49,213 nt of DNA, taken from NCBI RefSeq assembly GCF_001552215.1, contig NZ_BCQT01000022.1, positions 1 to 49,213 of the forward strand, written 5' to 3'. A program made the translations under genes and the position numbers. Under the pieces are notes generated by a model. It saw only the letters and a list, made by a program, of their open reading frames with translations, was not told the DNA's origin and made no database searches. The DNA comes from Actinomadura macra NBRC 14102. GTDB lineage: Bacteria; Actinomycetota; Actinomycetes; Streptosporangiales; Streptosporangiaceae. Below are positions 17,580 through 25,854 of this stretch, piece by piece. The first letter of the stretch is position 1; each line of letters begins with the position of its first letter.

Positions 17580-18679
17580 CAGTACCCTGCACCCGCCCCG
17601 GGCCGTCCAGGCGGCGGGTTGCCCGGGAAGTGGCCACCGGGCGTACCGGGCGGCGGCGCGCCGGGGCCGCTCGGGACGGACCCGCCGACGGGCGCCATGG
17701 ACGCCACGTACCGCGGCCACTCCTCAACCCAGTTGCGGCCCAGGTCGTCGACGAACGAACCGGGCGGCGGGGTGACACCGTGCGCGGCGCACCAGGCGCC
17801 GGGGGCGTGCTGGCCCGGACGGATCCGGCCGTCGCTGGTCATGAGCTGCGGCGGGATCGGGGGGAGCTTGCCGGGGTCGTGGCCGAGCTTGGCCTCGGCC
17901 TCCAGCTCCGACAGGTCCTTCTCCTCCGACATGCCGATCGGGCCGACCGTGCGGGCGTTGAGGAACTGCCGGACGACGGGCTCCTCGCTGGACAGCAGCA
18001 TCTCGCGCGGCCCGAACATCACCAGCTCGCGCAGGAACAGCAGACCGATGTTGTCCGGGACGGTCCGGGCGGTGTTGATGTCGTGGGTGACGATCAGGAA
18101 CGTCGCGCCGATCTCGGCGTTGAGGTCGACCATCGTCTGGTTCAGCAGGGCGGTGCGGACGGGGTCCAGGCCGGAGTCGGGCTCGTCCACCAGCAGGATC
18201 TCGGGGTCCAGGACGAGCGCGCGGGCCAGCCCGGCGCGCTTTTTCATGCCACCGGAGATCTCGCCGGGCAGCTTCTTCTCGGCGCCCACCAGCCCGACCA
18301 GTTCGAGCTTCTCCATGACGATCCGCTTGACCTCGGACTCGGACTTGCGGGTGTGCTCGCGCAGCGGGAAGGCGACATTGTCGAACAGGTTCATCGAGCC
18401 GAACAGGGCGCCGTCCTGGAACAGCACGCCGAACAGTTTGCGGGTGTCGTAGAGCTTGGACTCCGGCAGGTACGGCAGGTCCCGGTCACCGATCCAGATG
18501 TGGCCGCGGTCCGGCTTGAGCAGGCCGACCAGCGACTTCAGGAACACCGACTTACCGGTGCCGGAGGGACCGAGAAGGACGGAGATCTCTCCCGCGGGCA
18601 CGGTCAGCGACACGTCCTGCCAGATGGTCTGGCGGCCGAAGGACTTGGTCAGACCCTCGACCCTGATCTCGACGCCCAC
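17579..18679 (-). CDS. mkl: Mce transporter ATPase Mkl/MceG
   Basis: 366 aa, GTG start behind AAAGG. Walker A is GPSGTGKS (37-44), the signature is ISGGMKKR, Walker B is ILLVDEPDSGLD and the H-loop is VTHD. The C-terminal ~110 residues after the ATPase core, ending in a Pro/Gly-rich tail, are an MceG-type extension. It powers lipid import by the Mce complex. In Mycobacterium tuberculosis mkl also lies between rplL and rpoB but apart from any mce operon; here it leads a complete one. Confidence 0.93.
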   Translation of the reverse strand: MGVEIRVEGLTKSFGRQTIWQDVSLTVPAGEISVLLGPSGTGKSVFLKSLVGLLKPDRGHIWIGDRDLPYLPESKLYDTRKLFGVLFQDGALFGSMNLFDNVAFPLREHTRKSESEVKRIVMEKLELVGLVGAEKKLPGEISGGMKKRAGLARALVLDPEILLVDEPDSGLDPVRTALLNQTMVDLNAEIGATFLIVTHDINTARTVPDNIGLLFLRELVMFGPREMLLSSEEPVVRQFLNARTVGPIGMSEEKDLSELEAEAKLGHDPGKLPPIPPQLMTSDGRIRPGQHAPGAWCAAHGVTPPPGSFVDDLGRNWVEEWPRYVASMAPVGGSVPSGPGAPPPGTPGGHFPGNPPPGRPGAGAGY

Positions 18680-18787
18680 TCGTCACCTTTCGTCCAGGCC
18701 GGGGGAACTCCCGAACCAATGAGCGAGTAGCACTCAGGCTCTTTGCTGTCGTCGCACTCCGTCGTCACACCGCGTGTCCGCCCACTT

Positions 18788-18829
18788 GCTACCGCTCGGT
18801 AGCTGTGACGGGTTCCACTACCGTAGCGG
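18788..18829. promoter_or_regulatory. paired palindromes upstream of mkl (TetR-type operator candidates)
   Basis: A perfect palindrome GCTACCG-CT-CGGTAGC (18788-18803) and a near-perfect one, CCACTAC-C-GTAGCGG (18815-18829), share the core CTACCG/CGGTAG and lie about 110-150 bases before the mkl start. The spacing and symmetry suit a dimeric TetR-like repressor. No TetR gene is adjacent, so the regulator would act from elsewhere. Binding is inferred. Confidence 0.5.
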
Positions 18830-18876
18830 CCCCTCGTCCAAATGGAAGAGGTTCGGTCCGAGATCAGCCGCAAAAT

Positions 18877-18909
18877 GTGACGTTGTAAGACAATCGTTAT
18901 TTACGTCAC
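18877..18909. promoter_or_regulatory. AT-rich inverted repeat, possible mkl-operon promoter region
   Basis: GTGACGT (18877-18883) and ACGTCAC (18903-18909) form a perfect 7-bp inverted repeat around an AT-rich spacer that itself contains TTGT-AAG-ACAA. On the minus strand GTGACG and TACAAC are 16 bases apart and could be a weak promoter for the Mce operon. The rest of 18910-19170 shows nothing I can name. Confidence 0.35.
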
Positions 18910-19170
18910 CTGTGCGACGAGTGATCCGAGAACCAGCACCTCAGCCGGGTGATGAGGACGCGTGGCGGGCTTCGCCGGTGACTGCGCGGCCGGGTGTGGC
19001 CGCAGCGCCACGAGGGGACGCTACGCCGCGCGTCGAGATCCACACAACCCGTTCCGGCGCACGCTTTCGCGCTGGGGTTTATCACTCCCGCACAGGAGGA
19101 CGCCCCCGCCGGCCGGCCCCGGCGCCCCCTCGACGATCAGCCGACCCTGTGCCGTGACCAGGCACAACGC

Positions 19171-19206
19171 AAAGAGGCGGCCACCCCGTGGTGGGGTGAC
19201 CGCCTC
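19171..19206 (-). terminator. terminator after rplL
   Basis: On the minus strand GAGGCGG...CCGCCTC encloses a second stem (ACCCC/GGGGT), followed by TTT. It lies 58 bases after the rplL stop and closes the rplJ-rplL operon. Confidence 0.8.
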
Positions 19207-19263
19207 CTCGACGAGCGATGGAGCCCGCGTGTACCGCGAACGCTCCGAAGCTCTGGAGCCGTC

Positions 19264-19656
19264 CTACTTGACGGTGACCGAAGCGCCGGCCTTCTCCAGG
19301 GCCTCCTTGGCCTTCTCGGCCGTTTCCTTGTTGACCTTCTCCAGCAGCGGCTTCGGCGCACCGTCCACCAGGTCCTTGGCCTCCTTGAGGCCGAGGCTCG
19401 TCAGCGCGCGAACCTCCTTGATGACCTGGATCTTCTTGTCGCCGGCACCCTCAAGGATGACGTCGAACTCGTCCTGGACGGCGGCCTCCTCGGCACCGCC
19501 GGCGCCACCCGCCGCGGGGGCGGCGGCCACGGCCGCGACCGGGGCGGCGGCCTTGACGTCGAAGACCTCTTCGAATTCCTTCAGGAACCCGGACAGCTCA
19601 AGGAGGGTCATCTCCTTGAACGCGTCGAGCAGCTCGTCCGTGCTGAGCTTCGCCAT
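19264..19656 (-). CDS. rplL: 50S ribosomal protein L7/L12
   Basis: 130 aa. It has an N-terminal dimerisation domain (LSTDELLDAFKEMTLLELS), an Ala/Gly/Pro hinge at residues about 35-58, and the conserved C-terminal factor-binding domain (IQVIKEVRALTSLGLKEAK, LVDGAPKPL). It forms the ribosomal stalk that recruits translation GTPases and is co-transcribed with rplJ. Confidence 0.98.
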   Translation of the reverse strand: MAKLSTDELLDAFKEMTLLELSGFLKEFEEVFDVKAAAPVAAVAAAPAAGGAGGAEEAAVQDEFDVILEGAGDKKIQVIKEVRALTSLGLKEAKDLVDGAPKPLLEKVNKETAEKAKEALEKAGASVTVK

Positions 19657-19708
19657 GATGTTTCCTCCGCTATGGCTAAAACTGGGGTGTTAGGGGAACC
19701 GCGGGTGC

Positions 19709-20317
19709 CTATTCGGCGGGAGCCGTGTCGGCGTTCGCCTCGGCGGCCGGGGCCGCGTCGGCGCCCGGCGCGTCGGCCGGTGCCTCGGCGGTCTCGCCGG
19801 CGGCCTCGCGCTTGACGCGCAGGGCCTCGACCAGCTGCGCGGCCTGCGTCGGCAGGGCGTTGAACAGGGCGGCCGCGTTGGCCATGGAGCCCTTCATCGC
19901 CCCCGCCAGCTTCGCGAGGAGAACCTCGCGAGACTCAAGGTCCGCGAGCTTGGCGACCTCGGAGGCGTCCATCGGCTGACCGTCGATGAAGCCGCCCTTG
20001 ATCACCAGCAGCGGATTCGCCTTGGCGAAGTCACGCAGGCCCTTGGCGGCCTCGACCACGTCGCCCTTGACGAACGCGATGGCCGACGGGCCTTCGAGCA
20101 GCTCACTGAACCGCTCGTCGACACCGGCCTCGCCCGCCGCGCGCTTGGTCAGCGTGTTCTTCACCACGGCGAACCTGGCGTTCTCGCCGAGATTGGTGCG
20201 CAGCTCCTTGAGCTGCGCCACCGTGAGCCCGCGGTACTCGGTCAGCACGGCGCCGCTGGAGCTCTCGAACTCGTTCTTGAGCTCGGCGACCGCCGCGGCC
20301 TTTTCGGCCTTGGCCAT
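19709..20317 (-). CDS. rplJ: 50S ribosomal protein L10
   Basis: 202 aa, with a GGAAGGAGG ribosome site. It has the typical L10 N-terminus (VAELKNEFESSSGAVLTEYRG, then LTKRAAGEAG) and a C-terminal helix that binds L7/L12 dimers, followed by an Ala/Glu/Pro-rich actinobacterial tail. It binds 23S rRNA at the stalk base. In this family L10 (with L12) also represses its own operon through the mRNA leader, and such a leader is visible upstream. Confidence 0.97.
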   Translation of the reverse strand: MAKAEKAAAVAELKNEFESSSGAVLTEYRGLTVAQLKELRTNLGENARFAVVKNTLTKRAAGEAGVDERFSELLEGPSAIAFVKGDVVEAAKGLRDFAKANPLLVIKGGFIDGQPMDASEVAKLADLESREVLLAKLAGAMKGSMANAAALFNALPTQAAQLVEALRVKREAAGETAEAPADAPGADAAPAAEANADTAPAE

Positions 20318-20333
20318 GGGGCCTCCTTCCGAT

Positions 20334-20515
20334 TACCTGGGGAAGCCGCCGGGGCGAAAAGCTCCAGAAAAGCAGGAACGCCCCGGCGCAGGCGCACGGG
20401 GCGTGGCACGACACGGAGGTCATGCGGAAGCTCTCGTCTCACCTACGCGGGCCGCCCGAATCTCTTCGGGTCCTTCGGTCACCTCGCGGGAGGTGACGAC
20501 CGGCGGTCTTCGGCA
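20334..20515 (-). ncRNA. L10 leader of rplJ-rplL mRNA
   Basis: The 5' UTR on the minus strand is long and structured. It contains hairpins TCACCTC/GAGGTGA, CCCGAA/TTCGGG and, nearest the gene, a long stem GCCGGGGCG/CGCCCCGGC (near 20351-20393). Layout and position fit the L10 leader family, in which excess L10-L12 represses translation. The assignment rests on synteny and stem arrangement, not on a covariance search. Confidence 0.6.
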
Positions 20516-20521
20516 GGAAAC

Positions 20522-20550
20522 AGAGTACGTGCTCGCCGTCGCCTTTCCAA
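20522..20550 (-). promoter_or_regulatory. rplJ-rplL promoter
   Basis: The minus-strand -35 is TTGGAA (20545-20550) and the -10 is TACTCT (20522-20527), with a 17-base spacer. It sits between the terminator of the upstream lipoprotein gene and the L10 leader. Confidence 0.7.
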
Positions 20551-20568
20551 ATCGGCGGACGGAACGCG

Positions 20569-20595
20569 AAGGGCCGCGCCTTCACGGCGCGGCCC
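20569..20595 (-). terminator. terminator after lipoprotein gene
   Basis: A perfect 10-bp GC stem (GGGCCGCGCC/GGCGCGGCCC) with a 5-base loop and a short T-containing tail on the minus strand, 22 bases after the stop. Confidence 0.75.
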
Positions 20596-20617
20596 CCTCA
20601 TCGTGCGAACGTGCGGG

Positions 20618-21514
20618 TCAGGTTCCCATCGGGGGCCGCAGAGCGCCGCTGAGGTTCTTCATCAGCGCACCGAAGTCGGCCACCTGATCCGCGGGCGGGG
20701 CGCTGACCTGCACCGGCTTCCCGAAGTCGTGGTAGCTCATCGTCAGGTTCATCGTGCCGTCGGACGTCTGTCCCGACTTCATGGACATCTTCCGGGGGAG
20801 CTGCTGGTCGTCCACCCACAGGTCGAAGGCCATGGCGTCCGTACCGAGCCTGCCGGAGTTCTTGCGCAACTGCTGCTGCTGTTCGGCCGGAAGCTTGGAG
20901 AGGGCGTCCTCCAGCCGGTAGGTGCCGGTGTAGTGCGTCGTCTGCACGCCGTTCACGGTCTCCTTGCCGACCTCGCGGACGTCCTTGGACGCGGTCAGCA
21001 TTTTCGTGTTCTGCACCGGATCCATCTGCTGGGACTGCTGTAGCAACTGGTCGATGCTCATGCCCGACTTCTTGCCCAGCTCGTCCAGCGAGATCTTGAT
21101 CCACGGCTTCGCCGCGGCGCCGCCGCCACCGAACTGCGACAGCGCGGGGACCTTCATGTACATGGTTCGGCCCACCAGCACCTGCTTCATGCCGGGCATC
21201 GACTGGCCGCCCACCGACATCTGCTCGAAGTCCATGCTGTAGGCCAGGTCGGGCTTCGTGCGGTACTGCATCGTGCCCGACATCGACACGTTGCCCACCG
21301 CGGCCGGTCCCCCGGTCATCTGCATCGACAGGTCGGCCCTGAACGAGTCGGTTCGACCCGTCTTCTCGGCCGTCCTGCCGAGCACCTGCGCGGCGGAGAG
21401 CCGGATGTTCTTGCCGGCCTCGTCCACCTTGGTGCCGGCGTCCCCGAGACAACCGGTGAGGGTGAGGGCGAGACCGGTGGCCACCGCCGTGCCCGCGGCG
21501 ATGCGACGGATCAT
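20618..21514 (-). CDS. LppX/LolA-like lipoprotein
   Basis: 298 aa. The signal peptide ends in a lipobox (LTGC). The rest looks like the LppX/LprAFG or LolA-like fold: a repeated beta pattern with SFRADLSMQMTG, TKPDLAYSMDF, KETVNGVQTTHYTGTYR and FDLWVDDQQLPRKMSM. In this family a half-barrel binds a lipid or lipoglycan at the outer membrane leaflet. The next gene is a close relative. Insertion between rplA and rplJ resembles the lipoproteins found there in other actinobacteria. The ligand is unknown. Confidence 0.75.
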   Translation of the reverse strand: MIRRIAAGTAVATGLALTLTGCLGDAGTKVDEAGKNIRLSAAQVLGRTAEKTGRTDSFRADLSMQMTGGPAAVGNVSMSGTMQYRTKPDLAYSMDFEQMSVGGQSMPGMKQVLVGRTMYMKVPALSQFGGGGAAAKPWIKISLDELGKKSGMSIDQLLQQSQQMDPVQNTKMLTASKDVREVGKETVNGVQTTHYTGTYRLEDALSKLPAEQQQQLRKNSGRLGTDAMAFDLWVDDQQLPRKMSMKSGQTSDGTMNLTMSYHDFGKPVQVSAPPADQVADFGALMKNLSGALRPPMGT

Positions 21515-21629
21515 TCTGGGAGTCTCCTTGGTCTGGTGTGGGTGCCCGAGCGCTGCGGCCGGACGTTCCTTGGACGCACGGGAGACTAGCGGGGTTCGTT
21601 TCGCCGCGAGATGCCGGTGTGGCGGAAGA

Positions 21630-22487
21630 TCAGTTCCCGCCGAGGAACGATCCCAGCGAGAGCTGCCCGACCTGGTCCGACGGCGGCGGGTTCACGCTGA
21701 ACGACTTGCCGTAGTCGCTGTAGAGCACGGTCACCGAGCCGCTGTCGCCCTGTGTGCCGGTGGCCTTGGAGACCAGCTTGCGCGGCAGGTTGTCGCCGTC
21801 CGTCCACAGATCGAAGTTGATCTTCCCGTTGGCGCTGTCCTTCGGCAGCCACTTGCTGATCTTCGCCCGCGCCGGCGCGTCGAGCCGGTTCAGCGCGTCC
21901 TGGACGGTCACCGTGCCGGCGTAGTGCGTGGTCTTCACGCCGTCGACCGTCTCGGTGCCGACCCTGCGGGCGTCCTTGGAGCCGGTGAACATCTTCGTCT
22001 GCCCTGCCGGATCGACGTTCTGCACCTGGTTGACGAGATCCTGGACGTCGAGCCCGGTGCCCTTCGCGGCCTGGTTCACATCGATCTTCACCCACGGCTT
22101 CCCGCCGCTGACGAACTGCGCGAGCTGCGGGACCTTCGCGTACAACGTGTTGTCGGTGAAGATCGCCTGTCCCTTCGCGCCCGGGACGGACTGCCCGCCG
22201 TGGCTGAACTCGTCCAGCTTCGCGCTGAACTTCAGCGTGGGCCGCAGCCGGAACTGCCCGTTCGCGTGGACCTTCCCGCCGCCGGAGCCCGTGCTCGTCA
22301 CGGTGAGGTCGGCCTTGAACGTGTCGGCCTGTCCCGTCTTCTGGGACGACTTCAGCAGCGCCTCGTTGGCGCTGAGCTTCATGTTTTCGGTCGCGCCGGT
22401 GCCCGACCCGTCCCCGTTACACCCGGACAGCACGAGTGCTGCGCCGACTGCGGTACCACCCGCCGCCACCACGATTCGTCGGTTCAT
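21630..22487 (-). CDS. LppX/LolA-like lipoprotein, paralogue
   Basis: 285 aa. The start at 22487 is behind AAAGGAGG and leads into a signal peptide with lipobox (LSGC). It shares blocks with its neighbour: TFKADLTVTSTG, GTETVDGVKTTHYAGTVTV, FDLWTDGDNLPRKLVS and a YSDYGKSFSVNPPPSDQV ending. It is a tandem duplicate of the gene at 20618-21514, with likely envelope lipid binding. Its own promoter was not identified. Confidence 0.75.
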   Translation of the reverse strand: MNRRIVVAAGGTAVGAALVLSGCNGDGSGTGATENMKLSANEALLKSSQKTGQADTFKADLTVTSTGSGGGKVHANGQFRLRPTLKFSAKLDEFSHGGQSVPGAKGQAIFTDNTLYAKVPQLAQFVSGGKPWVKIDVNQAAKGTGLDVQDLVNQVQNVDPAGQTKMFTGSKDARRVGTETVDGVKTTHYAGTVTVQDALNRLDAPARAKISKWLPKDSANGKINFDLWTDGDNLPRKLVSKATGTQGDSGSVTVLYSDYGKSFSVNPPPSDQVGQLSLGSFLGGN

Positions 22488-22660
22488 GGGGGTTGGAGCC
22501 TCCTTTGTCGCCCTGTTGGTGTCCCCAGTCTCGCCGGGTGCTAACGGCGCTACATCCCCCGGTGGTACGAATGAACGGCTGATCGGTACGACCATCGGCG
22601 TACCCCCGGGACGACCCGAAAACGCGCAACTGCACGCCTGCGCACGCGCGGGAGCCGGTG

Positions 22661-22700
22661 AAACGGCGGCAGGGCGTCCCCTGCTCGGGAACGCCCTGCC
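22661..22700 (-). terminator. terminator after rplK-rplA
   Basis: Perfect 10-bp stem GGCAGGGCGT/ACGCCCTGCC (22668-22677 and 22691-22700) with a 13-base loop and GTTT nearby on the minus strand. It lies about 55 bases after rplA. Confidence 0.7.
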
Positions 22701-22754
22701 ATCCTGATGATCTTGCATGGGTGCGGGTCTCGCCCGCGGGTCTCGCGACCCGGA

Positions 22755-23471
22755 TCAGGCCTCGTCGAGCTCCGCGGTGAGGTTGCGGACCGCATTCGGG
22801 TCCACCGGGATGCTCGGGCCCATCGAGGTGGTCAGCGCGGCCTTCTTGACGTACCGCCCCTTGGCGGCGGACGGCTTGAGCCGCTGGATCTCATCGACGG
22901 CGGCGGCGTAGTTCTCCACCAGCTGGCGCTCCTCGAAGGACGCCTTACCGATGATGAAGTGCAGGTTCGAGTGCCGGTCGACACGGAACTCGATCTTGCC
23001 GCCCTTGATGTCGGTCACGGCCTTCGCCACGTCCATGGTGACCGTGCCCGTCTTCGGGTTCGGCATCAGGCCGCGCGGGCCGAGCACCCGGCCCAGCCGG
23101 CCGACCTTGCCCATCTGGTCCGGCGTCGCCACGACCGCGTCGAAGTCCAGGAAACCGCCCTGGATCCGCTCGATCATCTCGTCCGAGCCGACCAGGTCGG
23201 CACCGGCCTCGCGGGCCTCCTCGGCCTTGGCGCCGCCCGCGAACACCAGCACGCGGGCGGTCTTGCCGGTGCCGTGCGGCAGGTTGACGGTGCCGCGCAC
23301 CATCTGGTCCGCCTTGCGGGGGTCGACGCCCAGCCGCAGCGCCACCTCGACCGTCGCGTCGAACTTGGTGACGGCGGTCTCCTTGGCCAGCTTCACGGCC
23401 TCGACGGGGCTGTACAGGCGATCGCGGTCGATCTTCTCGACGGCGGCGCGGTAAGCCTTGCTGCGCTTCAT
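22755..23471 (-). CDS. rplA: 50S ribosomal protein L1
   Basis: 238 aa, with AGGAGG before the ATG at 23471; the longer ORF upstream has no support. L1 signatures include RSKAYRAAVEKIDRDRLYS, GGAKAEEAREAGADLVG and RVLGPRGLMPNPKTGTVT. It binds 23S rRNA at the L1 stalk, moves E-site tRNA, and in this family can repress the L11-L1 operon. It follows rplK. Confidence 0.98.
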   Translation of the reverse strand: MKRSKAYRAAVEKIDRDRLYSPVEAVKLAKETAVTKFDATVEVALRLGVDPRKADQMVRGTVNLPHGTGKTARVLVFAGGAKAEEAREAGADLVGSDEMIERIQGGFLDFDAVVATPDQMGKVGRLGRVLGPRGLMPNPKTGTVTMDVAKAVTDIKGGKIEFRVDRHSNLHFIIGKASFEERQLVENYAAAVDEIQRLKPSAAKGRYVKKAALTTSMGPSIPVDPNAVRNLTAELDEA

Positions 23472-23532
23472 TTCCGTTCCTCCTATGGAACTTGTGGTAC
23501 GGGCCAGCGCCGGCCCTTCCACGGGTGACGCG

Positions 23533-23964
23533 TTACTTGACCTCGATGCCCATCGAGCGGGCGGTGCCGGCGACGATCTTCTCGGCGGCGTCGAGGTCCT
23601 TGGCGTTCAGGTCGGGCATCTTGGTCGTGGCGATCTCGCGGACCTGGTCGCGGGTCACCGAGCCGACCTTGTTCTTGTGCGGCTCGCCGCTGCCCTTCTC
23701 GACACCGGCGGCCTTCAGGATGAGCTGCGCGGCCGGCGGGGTCTTGGTGACGAAGCTGAACGAGCGGTCCTCGTAGATGGTGATCTCTACGGGGATGACG
23801 TTGCCGCGCTGGGACTCCGTCGCCGCGTTGTACTGCTTGCAGAAGTCCATGATGTTGACGCCGTGCGGACCGAGCGCGGTACCGACCGGCGGCGCCGGCG
23901 TCGCCGCACCGGCCTGGAGCTGCACCTTGACCAGCGCGGCGATTTTCTTCTTCTTCGGAGGCAT
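23533..23964 (-). CDS. rplK: 50S ribosomal protein L11
   Basis: 143 aa. Typical L11: an N-terminal Pro-rich domain (PAPPVGTALGPHGVNIMDFCK), the target region of thiopeptide antibiotics, and a C-terminal rRNA-binding domain (GSVTRDQVREIATTKMPDLN). It forms the GTPase-associated centre with 23S rRNA. It lies between nusG and rplA. Confidence 0.98.
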   Translation of the reverse strand: MPPKKKKIAALVKVQLQAGAATPAPPVGTALGPHGVNIMDFCKQYNAATESQRGNVIPVEITIYEDRSFSFVTKTPPAAQLILKAAGVEKGSGEPHKNKVGSVTRDQVREIATTKMPDLNAKDLDAAEKIVAGTARSMGIEVK

Positions 23965-24017
23965 GCAAAACCCCTACGTCCCATTTGATGTTGATCCCGA
24001 CTCCCGCTTCGCGGGCA

Positions 24018-24085
24018 ACACGGCGGCGGGACTCGTCCGCCGTGTAAGGATCACTTGCGACCAGGTCCGTCCCGCGAGCGGGACG
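24018..24085 (-). promoter_or_regulatory. two hairpins between nusG and rplK
   Basis: A 9-bp stem ACACGGCGG/CCGCCGTGT (24018-24026 with 24037-24045) and a GTCCCG/CGGGAC hairpin (24068-24085) fill the nusG-rplK gap. Neither has a T run. They may attenuate transcription or shape the L11 leader; the function is inferred. Confidence 0.4.
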
Positions 24086-24090
24086 GCCGG

Positions 24091-25032
24091 TCAGATCTTG
24101 GAGACCTGGTTGAAGGACAGCTCGACCGGGGTCTCCCGACCGAAGATCGAGACCAGCACCTTGAGCTTCTGCTGCTCACCGTTGATCTCGTTGACGGTGG
24201 CGGGAAGGGTGGCGAAGGGGCCGTCCATGACGGTGACGGACTCGCCGACCTCGAAGTCGACGGTCGCGGCGACCTTGGCCTGCTCCTTGGTCTTGACCAC
24301 GCCTTCCTCCGGCTCGGGCGCCAGCAGGTTGGCGACCTCGTCCAGGCTCAGCGGGGACGGCTTGTTCAGCAGGCCGACGAAGCCGGTCACACCCGGCGTG
24401 TTGCGGACCGCGGCCCACGACTCGTCGGTGAGCTCCATGCGCACGAGGATGTAGCCCGGCAGGACCTTCTCGTTGACCTTCTGCCGCTTGCCGCCCTTGA
24501 TCTCGGTCACCTCGTGCTGGGGGACCTCGATCTGGAAGATGAAGTCCTCCATGTTGAGGGTCTGGGTGCGGGTCTCGATGTTGGTCTTGACCCGGTTCTC
24601 ATACCCCGCGTAGGAGTGCACGACGTACCAGTCGCCCGGCTGGAGCCGCAGCTGGAGCTTGAACTCGGCGTACGGGTCGACCGGCGGCAGCTCGGGAGCG
24701 TCCTCGGCCTCCGCGGCCTCTTCCGATTCCCCGGCCTCTGCCGACTCCGCAGCCTCTGCCGGCTCCTCGGCCTCTGCCGGCTCCTCGGCGTCCGCGGTCT
24801 CGGCGGCGTCCGCGGCCGCGACAGCGTCGGCCAGGTCGGCGGCGCCCTCGGCGGCGTCCGCGGGCGGCTCGTCCTCGCCCTCGGCCTTCGTGTCCGCGGG
24901 CTCGGCTTCACCGGCGGCGACGGCCGCCTCGGCCGTCTCGTCGGCGGGCTCGGCCACCTGGTCTGCCGCAGCAGCCGCAGCGGACTGGGCCTCTTCAACG
25001 GCCTCGTCGTAGGGCTGTGAGGGCTCGGACAC
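24091..25032 (-). CDS. nusG: transcription termination/antitermination protein NusG
   Basis: 313 aa, GTG start. Residues 1-135 are an acidic Ala/Glu repeat-rich extension (AEEPAE units), common in actinobacterial NusG. The NGN domain follows (GDWYVVHSYAGYENRVKTN, then GYILVRMELTDESW), and a C-terminal KOW domain (SVTVMDGPFATLPATVNEI). It binds RNA polymerase behind the clamp and tunes pausing and Rho action. It sits between secE and rplK. Confidence 0.97.
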   Translation of the reverse strand: MSEPSQPYDEAVEEAQSAAAAAADQVAEPADETAEAAVAAGEAEPADTKAEGEDEPPADAAEGAADLADAVAAADAAETADAEEPAEAEEPAEAAESAEAGESEEAAEAEDAPELPPVDPYAEFKLQLRLQPGDWYVVHSYAGYENRVKTNIETRTQTLNMEDFIFQIEVPQHEVTEIKGGKRQKVNEKVLPGYILVRMELTDESWAAVRNTPGVTGFVGLLNKPSPLSLDEVANLLAPEPEEGVVKTKEQAKVAATVDFEVGESVTVMDGPFATLPATVNEINGEQQKLKVLVSIFGRETPVELSFNQVSKI

Positions 25033-25109
25033 GGTAACTCTTTCTCTCGTAAGTTCTGCGATGTTGGACGTACGGTGGGGCGGCGCGAGCCGCTCCGGCG
25101 GGCCTCGGC

Positions 25110-25358
25110 TCAGCCGAAGATCTGGTAGATGCCCTTCTGCAGGCCCCAGTCGACGCCGGACACGATCCCCACCATCACCAGCACGAACACCAGTGACACG
25201 GTCGTGTAGGTGACAAGTTCCCGGCGCGTGGGCCAGATGACCTTGCGCAGCTCGGAGACGACCTGGCGCACGAAGAGTGCGGGGCCCGTCCGCTTGCGCG
25301 CCGGCTTACCCTTGCCTTCGTCCTTCTCCGCGGCCTCGCCGCGCATCTCAGTCGCCAT
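25110..25358 (-). CDS. secE: preprotein translocase subunit SecE
   Basis: 82 aa, the short single-span form usual in Gram-positives. A charged N-terminus precedes the SecE motif (FVRQVVSELRKVIWPTRREL) and one membrane helix (TVSLVFVLVMVGIVSGVDW). It clamps SecY in the export channel. It lies between tRNA-Trp and nusG, the conserved actinobacterial order. Confidence 0.97.
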   Translation of the reverse strand: MATEMRGEAAEKDEGKGKPARKRTGPALFVRQVVSELRKVIWPTRRELVTYTTVSLVFVLVMVGIVSGVDWGLQKGIYQIFG

Positions 25359-25478
25359 TGCCGCCGTTCACCTCATAGGTCGTGTGCCAACCACCCTGTG
25401 GTTGTCGCGCGTGCCCGTGCCACGGGGTGCCACGGCGACCGCCGCGGCGCGGACGGTACGGTGCGAGCACCGCACCTC

Positions 25479-25552
25479 GCAGGGCAGGAGGGACTCGAAC
25501 CCCCAACCGCCGGTTTTGGAGACCGGAGCTCTACCAATTGAGCCACTGCCCT
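25479..25552 (-). tRNA. tRNA-Trp (CCA)
   Basis: On the minus strand the acceptor AGGGCAG/CTGCCCT, anticodon stem CCGGT/ACCGG with loop CTCCAAA (anticodon CCA), and T arm GGGGG-TTCGAGT-CCCTC are all visible. No 3' CCA is encoded. It precedes secE. Confidence 0.97.
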
Positions 25553-25854
25553 TCATTCTCCGGCTAAGGAGAACACCCGGCCACGGGACCAGGATCGTAC
25601 CGCCCACCAGCTTACGGCCTGCCGCGGACGTCCGTGTGCGGACAGGCGCGTATACCGGCGAGGCGTCACTAGGACGGTGAGTCTACGTCTCGGAGGCCCC
25701 CGCGTCGAACCAGACCGCCGTAGATCATCGCGCGGCGGCGCGCCGTGCCGTGGAGTGCCCGTACGCGGCTGGTCTGCCAGGCGGCAGGACGTGCCGTCCG
25801 ACCGGCTCCGATATATGGCTCGGGGCACAGACCGGCGTCTGTAACGATAGAGAC

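Noticed and set aside
15904..17778. 624-aa ORF covering yrbEB and beyond
   Set aside because: Sequence before residue MAGKRAFG is a shadow of yrbEA; the TGATG overlap fixes the start at 16728.
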